A stretch of 10,430 bases of DNA from Chthonomonas sp. UBA6659 (GTDB lineage: Bacteria > Armatimonadota > Fimbriimonadia > Fimbriimonadales > Fimbriimonadaceae): positions 76,432 to 86,861 of the forward strand of contig DKKT01000066.1 of the NCBI GenBank assembly GCA_002455425.1. The letters are read 5' to 3'. The notes beneath the pieces are model-generated. The model saw only the letters and a program-made list of their open reading frames with translations. It was not told where the DNA came from and searched no databases. Both the position numbers and the translations under genes were made by a program. How positions within the stretch are numbered: position 1 is the stretch's first letter; each line of letters begins with the position of its first letter. Of this stretch, positions 6,591 to 10,430 are shown piece by piece.

Positions 6591-7327
6591 CAGAGGACAC
6601 CTCGTTCTTTCAGTGCGACGAGCAGATCATCGACGCTCGCCACCTTGCGCCCGGGCGGACGTGCTGCCGGCGCTTCATAGCGGGTCGTACGCGTTCGCGG
6701 AGCCTGGTTCACGGCGGCGGGGCGACGATCGAGTGGCTTGGAGCGCGCTTTGATGATGCCCGGCAACGCGATGTAGCGCGGCTCGTTGAGCCGCAGGTCC
6801 GTCGTCACGAGGCATGGGAACGGCAACTCCAGGGTCTCGTCACCGGTGTCGGTCTCGCGAGTCACGTGGAGCGCATTGCCGCAGGGCTCGACCTTGCATG
6901 CGAAGGTCGCTTGCGGCCAACCGAGCTTCGCAGCGAGCATCTGCCCGGCCTGGTTGCAGTCGTCGTCGGTCGCCTGCTTCCCCATCAGGATCACGTCGGG
7001 TTGGAGTTCGATCGCAAGAGCCGCCAACTCGGCGGCGACGCCCGGAGAATCCAATTCGGCCGAAGTCTCGATCAAGATGGCGCGGTCCGCGCCGATCGCG
7101 AGCGCCTTGCGCAACTGCTCTTCGGCATCGCCCGAGCCGATGCTCACGACGATGACCTCGGTTGAGGCGTCCCGCTCCTTCATCCGGACGGCCTCTTCGA
7201 CGGCGATCTCATCGAAGGGGTTGATATCGAACTTGACGCCGGTCGTGTCGATGCCCGTTCCGTCGGGCAGCGGTTTGACTTTGGCATACGGGTCCACGAC
7301 CCGCTTGATGGGCACGAGAATCTTCAT
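6590..7327 (-). CDS. etfB: Electron transfer flavoprotein, beta subunit
   Basis: EtfB pairs with EtfA and carries the loop that docks onto acyl-CoA dehydrogenases. In the canonical type it binds AMP. Visible in the 245 residues are the N-terminal VPIKRVVDP (5-13), FDINPFDEIAVEEA (33-46), the nucleotide-binding GKQATDDDCNQAGQMLAA (116-133), the ETF-beta signature RETDTGDETLELPFPCLVTT (157-176), and the recognition loop DLRLNEPRYIALPGIIKAR (177-195) with its conserved Leu188. A Pro/Arg-rich linker (about 199-228) leads to a C-terminal helix (VDDLLVALKERG) that wraps onto the partner, as is usual. It starts at ATG 7327, three bases after the fadN stop, with only a weak GGA-type Shine-Dalgarno, so coupling is likely. 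It overlaps etfA by four bases (ATGA). Nothing is missing. Confidence 0.96.
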   Translation of the reverse strand: MKILVPIKRVVDPYAKVKPLPDGTGIDTTGVKFDINPFDEIAVEEAVRMKERDASTEVIVVSIGSGDAEEQLRKALAIGADRAILIETSAELDSPGVAAELAALAIELQPDVILMGKQATDDDCNQAGQMLAAKLGWPQATFACKVEPCGNALHVTRETDTGDETLELPFPCLVTTDLRLNEPRYIALPGIIKARSKPLDRRPAAVNQAPRTRTTRYEAPAARPPGRKVASVDDLLVALKERGVL

Positions 7328-7330
7328 GGT

Positions 7331-9487
7331 CTAGTTCCGAAGCGGTTTGCCGGTATCGAGCATGTGCTGGATCCGAGCGATCGTCAGGCCTTCCTTGAGG
7401 AGATCGATGAACTCCTGCCGTTCATGTTCGAGAGCCAAGGTCCATTGGGTGTCCTTGGCGAACACCATCTTGATCATGTGGCCGATGCGCAAATCGTGAT
7501 CGGTGATCTCGTCCCGGCTGCGCAGGTCGGCGAACTCCTGGTCGAGCATCCCCGAGACCGGGCCCTCGATCGCCCTCCACTCCATCGGCGACGGTTCCGC
7601 GGTCAGCGCCAACTCTCGGGCTCGGGTCATCAGCTTATCGGGGTGATACACGGTGACGTCGCTCGAACGGAGCCACCCCAGCCGTCGTGCGTCGTCGGCC
7701 GACGTCGACATCGTCCCGAGGATGAGGGTTCGCGCCGCGTGAACGAGGCTCTTGGCGTGGGTTTGGTGTCGAACCCGCATTCGGGCCGTGCCGCCACCAC
7801 CCGGGATCAAACCGACCCGCGACTCCGGCAGCGCGATCATCGCGTCGACATGGGCCGCCACGACCGGGCAAGCCATCGCCATTTCGTAGCCACCACCGAG
7901 GGTGTAACCGAACACCGCCGCACACGCTTTGCGGCGACTGAGTAGCTCGCCAAGGTCTTGCAGCTCCTTGAGCGAGGCGAGGATTTCGTCCCATCCTTCG
8001 GCCTGGGAGGTCTCGAGGAGGAACTTCAAGTCGAATCCGGCGCTGAAGTGCTTGCCGATCGAGGTGAGCACCAACGGGCGCTGCTCTTCGAGGAGGTAGG
8101 TTGAGATTTCACGCACGGCCGGCGGGCTGTAAACCCCCATCTTGGTGGTCGTAGCGAGGGCGATGACGCCGTCCCCGAGGTCGCGGGTCTCGAAGTGCTC
8201 GTGCCGGGCCACCAAGGGGTAGTTGTCGAGGCGTCGGAACTTGGGTTCGAGGCGCTTGGAGACCCAGACTCCGGAGAAGTCCTTCATCTCTGGGCCACGA
8301 AAGAACGGGCCATCCCCGATACCGAGCTTCTCGGGCCCGATCCCGTCGATCATCTCGAAAGGTCCCATCTCCCAGGCAAAGCCCCACCGCATCACACGAT
8401 CGAAGTCCTGGACGCTATGGCTGATTTCCGCCTTGAGGGTATCGGCGTATCGCAGGACAGGCACGAGATGCTCCCGCAGGAACTCGCCGGCTTCATCGCG
8501 GAGATCGAGCGCGGCCCGCACGCGCTCCCCGAGGGGAAGTTTCGCGAGCGCGTCGAGCGATTCGAACTTGACGTCCTGTTTGTCGCGATAAGCCAGCGTC
8601 TTGAGGTCGAGAGCGAGGAAGTCCTTCCCTTCACGCCGGTAGTAGCCTTGGCCGGCTTTGTCACCGATCCACCCCCGATCGAGGAGTACAGCCATCGAGT
8701 GGGGGGTCTTGAGAACGGCCCGTTCGGGATCGTCCGGGCATCGCTCGAAGAGGTTCTGGGCGATGTCCTGCATGATATCGAGGCCGACGATGTCGTTCAA
8801 TCGGAAGCTCGCGCTTCGGGGTCGCCCGAGGAAGGATCCGGTGATCGCGTCGACCTGCTCGATCGACATTCCGAGCTTCTCCGCCGTGTGGATGGCGTGG
8901 ATCATCGCCCACATCCCGAACCGGTTGGCGATGAATCCCGGAGTGTCCTTGGCCACCACGACGCGCCGCGCCACGTCGTCTTCAAGGAACTCGGTGACCT
9001 GGGCGACGACGTCCGGATCGGTTTCGGGAGTCGGAATCAACTCAAGCAGCTTGAGATACCGAGGAGGATTGAAGAAGTGGGTGCCGAGGAACCGGCGCCG
9101 AAAACTCTCGCTCCGGCCTTCGGCAAGAAGGGAGATCTGGAGGCCGCTCGTGTTGGTCGAGACCATCGCATCGGCCCGAAGGTGCTCTTCGAGGGCCGCG
9201 AACAAGCGACGCTTCTCGTCGAGCTTTTCGACGATCGCCTCGCAAACCCAATCCGATTCCCGAACTCGCTCCCCCATCTCCGCAATCGTGCCGAGCTCGA
9301 TGCGCTTCGCCGTCTCGGGGAGGAAGAAATGCGGGGGTTTGGCCCGGGCCGCGCGATCAAGACCCGCGCGCACCGACTCCTCGGTGAGATCGAGCAAATG
9401 AACGCGGAAGCCGAGATTCGCGAGGTGCGCGGCGATGCCGCTTCCCATCGTCCCGGCGCCGATGACGCAGACGGTTTTTCCTTCCAT
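7331..9487 (-). CDS. fadN: Bifunctional 3-hydroxyacyl-CoA dehydrogenase / enoyl-CoA hydratase, FadN-like
   Basis: This 718-residue fusion should hydrate trans-2-enoyl-CoA and oxidise L-3-hydroxyacyl-CoA with NAD+. The dehydrogenase comes first: the dinucleotide motif GAGTMGSG (10-17), NTSGL (112-116), then GTHFFNPPRYLKLLELI (135-151), where His137 and Glu149 are the catalytic pair at the family's usual 12-residue spacing; the helical HAD C-terminal domains span about 183-400. The crotonase domain follows (about 435-650): HFSAGFDL (480-487) and GYTLGGGYEMAM (527-538) for the oxyanion hole, with Glu535 and Glu555 (LPESRVGLIPGGGG) 20 residues apart, like Glu144/Glu164 of enoyl-CoA hydratase. The C-terminus QHMLDTGKPLRN closely resembles B. 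subtilis FadN. Domain order is the reverse of FadB/FadJ. It is somewhat shorter than FadN (~790). ATG 9487 directly precedes the NAD motif, with AAGG four bases upstream. The frame stays open antisense to the next gene up to 10354, which I regard as chance. Confidence 0.93.
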   Translation of the reverse strand: MEGKTVCVIGAGTMGSGIAAHLANLGFRVHLLDLTEESVRAGLDRAARAKPPHFFLPETAKRIELGTIAEMGERVRESDWVCEAIVEKLDEKRRLFAALEEHLRADAMVSTNTSGLQISLLAEGRSESFRRRFLGTHFFNPPRYLKLLELIPTPETDPDVVAQVTEFLEDDVARRVVVAKDTPGFIANRFGMWAMIHAIHTAEKLGMSIEQVDAITGSFLGRPRSASFRLNDIVGLDIMQDIAQNLFERCPDDPERAVLKTPHSMAVLLDRGWIGDKAGQGYYRREGKDFLALDLKTLAYRDKQDVKFESLDALAKLPLGERVRAALDLRDEAGEFLREHLVPVLRYADTLKAEISHSVQDFDRVMRWGFAWEMGPFEMIDGIGPEKLGIGDGPFFRGPEMKDFSGVWVSKRLEPKFRRLDNYPLVARHEHFETRDLGDGVIALATTTKMGVYSPPAVREISTYLLEEQRPLVLTSIGKHFSAGFDLKFLLETSQAEGWDEILASLKELQDLGELLSRRKACAAVFGYTLGGGYEMAMACPVVAAHVDAMIALPESRVGLIPGGGGTARMRVRHQTHAKSLVHAARTLILGTMSTSADDARRLGWLRSSDVTVYHPDKLMTRARELALTAEPSPMEWRAIEGPVSGMLDQEFADLRSRDEITDHDLRIGHMIKMVFAKDTQWTLALEHERQEFIDLLKEGLTIARIQHMLDTGKPLRN

Positions 9488-9529
9488 GGGGCCTTGCCGA
9501 GGATACCCGTGGGACCCCGTTCTCGGGGC

Positions 9530-9535
9530 TACAAT
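9530..9535 (+). promoter_or_regulatory. Candidate -10 box of the SPFH gene promoter
   Basis: TACAAT differs from the consensus TATAAT at one base and lies 48 bases before the SPFH gene start, within the 96-base divergent region. I see no good -35 hexamer at the usual 16-18 base distance. A small inverted repeat (CCCCG 9515-9519, loop TTCT, CGGGG 9524-9528) sits directly upstream, where polymerase or a regulator would bind. A minus-strand promoter for fadN should also lie in 9488-9583; the best I see is a weak TATCCT (complement of 9500-9505), without a clear -35. Confidence 0.45.
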
Positions 9536-9570
9536 GCAGGCACGGTGCAACCCCGCGAACGGTCGCCCGT

Positions 9571-9575
9571 AGGAG
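9571..9575 (+). promoter_or_regulatory. Ribosome binding site that fixes the SPFH gene start
   Basis: AGGAG lies eight bases before ATG 9584. It is the best Shine-Dalgarno match in the window and supports this start. Confidence 0.75.
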
Positions 9576-9583
9576 CTTCCGGC

Positions 9584-10430
9584 ATGAGTCTGTGGGAAAA
9601 AATCAAAGGCGAATTCATCGACATCATTCAGTGGACCGACGACACCCAGGACACGATGGTGTATCGGTTCGAGCGGTACGGCAACCAGATCAAAATGGGA
9701 GCCCAGCTCACCGTGCGGGAATCGCAGGCGGCGGTTTTCGTCAATGAGGGCCAGATCGCGGACGTCTTCCCGCCCGGCATGTACACGCTGGAGACCCAGA
9801 ACATGCCGATCCTTTCGACTCTGAAGGGCTGGAAGTACGGTTTCAACTCCCCCTTCGTCGCCGAGGTCTACTTCGTCAACACGAAGCGGTTCACCAACCA
9901 GAAGTGGGGCACGATGAATCCGCTGATGATGCGCGACCCCGACTTCGGGATGGTCCGCGTCCGCGCGTTCGGCACCTACGAGATGCGCGTGAAAGACCCG
10001 GCGCTCTTCTTGAAGGAGATCGTCGGGACCGACGGCGAGTTCACCACCGATGAGGTCAACGAGCAGATCCGCAACGTGATCGTGTCCAACTTCAGCACCG
10101 TCCTCGCCCAGATGCAGGTGCCCGTCCTCGACCTCGTCGCGCAGTACCAAACCATGGGCAAGGCTCTCGTCGAGCAGATCGGGCCTCACCTCGCCGGCTA
10201 CGGCATCGAACTCAGCGGGATGTTCATCGAGAACGTCTCGGTACCGCCGGAGGTCGAAGCGGCGATCGACAAGCGTTCGTCGATGGGGGCCGTCGGCAAT
10301 CTCGGTGCCTACACCCAGTTCCAGATGGCGAACGCCCTCGAAGATGCGGCCCAAAACCCCTCGGGTATGGGTGCCGGAGGCATGGCGATGGGCATGGGCA
10401 TGGGCATGGCCCAGCAGATGAGCCAGATGA
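9584..10430 (+). CDS. SPFH domain protein, YdjI / 'virion core protein' type, 5' part
   Basis: 282 codons are present and the reading frame runs off the window, so the C-terminus is missing. The N-terminus MSLWEKIKGEFIDIIQW, followed by VYRFERYGNQIKMGAQLTVRESQAAVFVNEGQIADVFPPGMYTLETQNMP, is the characteristic opening of YdjI-like SPFH proteins. The SPFH (band 7/stomatin-like) domain covers about residues 20-230, including FGTYEMRVKDPALFLKEIVG (129-148), a helix from 155 to 200, and the closing GIELSGMFIENVSVPPEVEAAIDKR. No transmembrane segment is visible. Relatives often end in a Gly/Met-rich linker and a zinc ribbon; here the linker begins (about 260-282), but any zinc ribbon lies outside. 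SPFH proteins assemble on membranes, and YdjI-like members have been linked to membrane stress and phage-shock-like modules. The specific role here is not known. The gene is divergent from fadN, with its own promoter and ribosome site. Confidence 0.9.
   Translation, partial: MSLWEKIKGEFIDIIQWTDDTQDTMVYRFERYGNQIKMGAQLTVRESQAAVFVNEGQIADVFPPGMYTLETQNMPILSTLKGWKYGFNSPFVAEVYFVNTKRFTNQKWGTMNPLMMRDPDFGMVRVRAFGTYEMRVKDPALFLKEIVGTDGEFTTDEVNEQIRNVIVSNFSTVLAQMQVPVLDLVAQYQTMGKALVEQIGPHLAGYGIELSGMFIENVSVPPEVEAAIDKRSSMGAVGNLGAYTQFQMANALEDAAQNPSGMGAGGMAMGMGMGMAQQMSQM
10382..10411 (+). repeat. Hexanucleotide ATGGGC tandem repeat in the SPFH gene
   Basis: Five consecutive hexamers read ATGGCG, ATGGGC, ATGGGC, ATGGGC, ATGGCC; the middle three are identical. 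They encode alternating Met-Ala/Gly (residues 267-276) in the flexible tail. The repeat keeps the frame in steps of two residues, so length variation between strains would lengthen or shorten the linker without a frameshift. Confidence 0.85.

Noticed and set aside
9488..10354. Upstream extension of the fadN reading frame (289 codons, minus strand)
   Set aside because: It lies antisense to the SPFH gene, has Asp/His/Arg-rich composition typical of antisense frames in GC-rich DNA, and precedes the natural MEGKTVCVIGAG start.
10382..10411. Hexamer repeat as a CRISPR-like or mobile-element repeat
   Set aside because: The unit is six bases, in frame and inside a coding region, with no spacers, so it is a coding microsatellite.

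Overview
The window looks like ordinary core chromosome of a GC-rich, diderm bacterium. It has no mobile element, tRNA, rRNA or CRISPR array that I can see. My best guess for the lineage is Armatimonadota (Fimbriimonadia-like), by inference only. CsaB with its DUF5693 partner points to bacteria that anchor SLH-domain proteins to a pyruvylated cell-wall polymer, and a Wza-type export protein points to an outer membrane. Few phyla combine both; Deinococcota and Cyanobacteria are alternatives.

Left block (1-5495, + strand): six genes in one direction, overlapping or separated by at most 18 bases, so probably one operon. They are the 3' end of queF (queuosine precursor synthesis), a rhomboid intramembrane protease, a large DUF5693 membrane protein of unknown function, csaB (polysaccharide pyruvyl transferase), rsmI (16S rRNA 2'-O-methyltransferase) and a secreted Poly_export/SLBB protein. 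The theme is the cell envelope (DUF5693, CsaB, SLBB exporter, perhaps the rhomboid), mixed with two RNA-modification housekeeping genes.

Middle (5496-5696): a 201-base convergent intergenic region. It holds a very strong 13-bp GC-rich hairpin, a second 7-bp hairpin, and a set of three mutually complementary 7-8 base elements at the 3' end of etfA.

Right block (5697-9487, - strand): a three-gene operon read leftwards, fadN-like (3-hydroxyacyl-CoA dehydrogenase fused to enoyl-CoA hydratase), then etfB, then etfA. FadN carries out the hydration and second oxidation of fatty-acid beta-oxidation. The ETF heterodimer takes electrons from the acyl-CoA dehydrogenase of the first oxidation. The acyl-CoA dehydrogenase, the thiolase and the ETF:quinone oxidoreductase are not in the window.

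Far right (9488-10430): a short divergent promoter region, then the 5' part of a gene for an SPFH-domain protein of the YdjI / 'virion core protein' type, on the + strand. It is cut by the window edge in a Met/Gly-rich repeat tail.

I do not see a clearly new multi-gene system. The best candidate for undescribed biology is the DUF5693-CsaB-SLBB exporter set, a plausible module for making, pyruvylating and exporting a wall polymer in a diderm.
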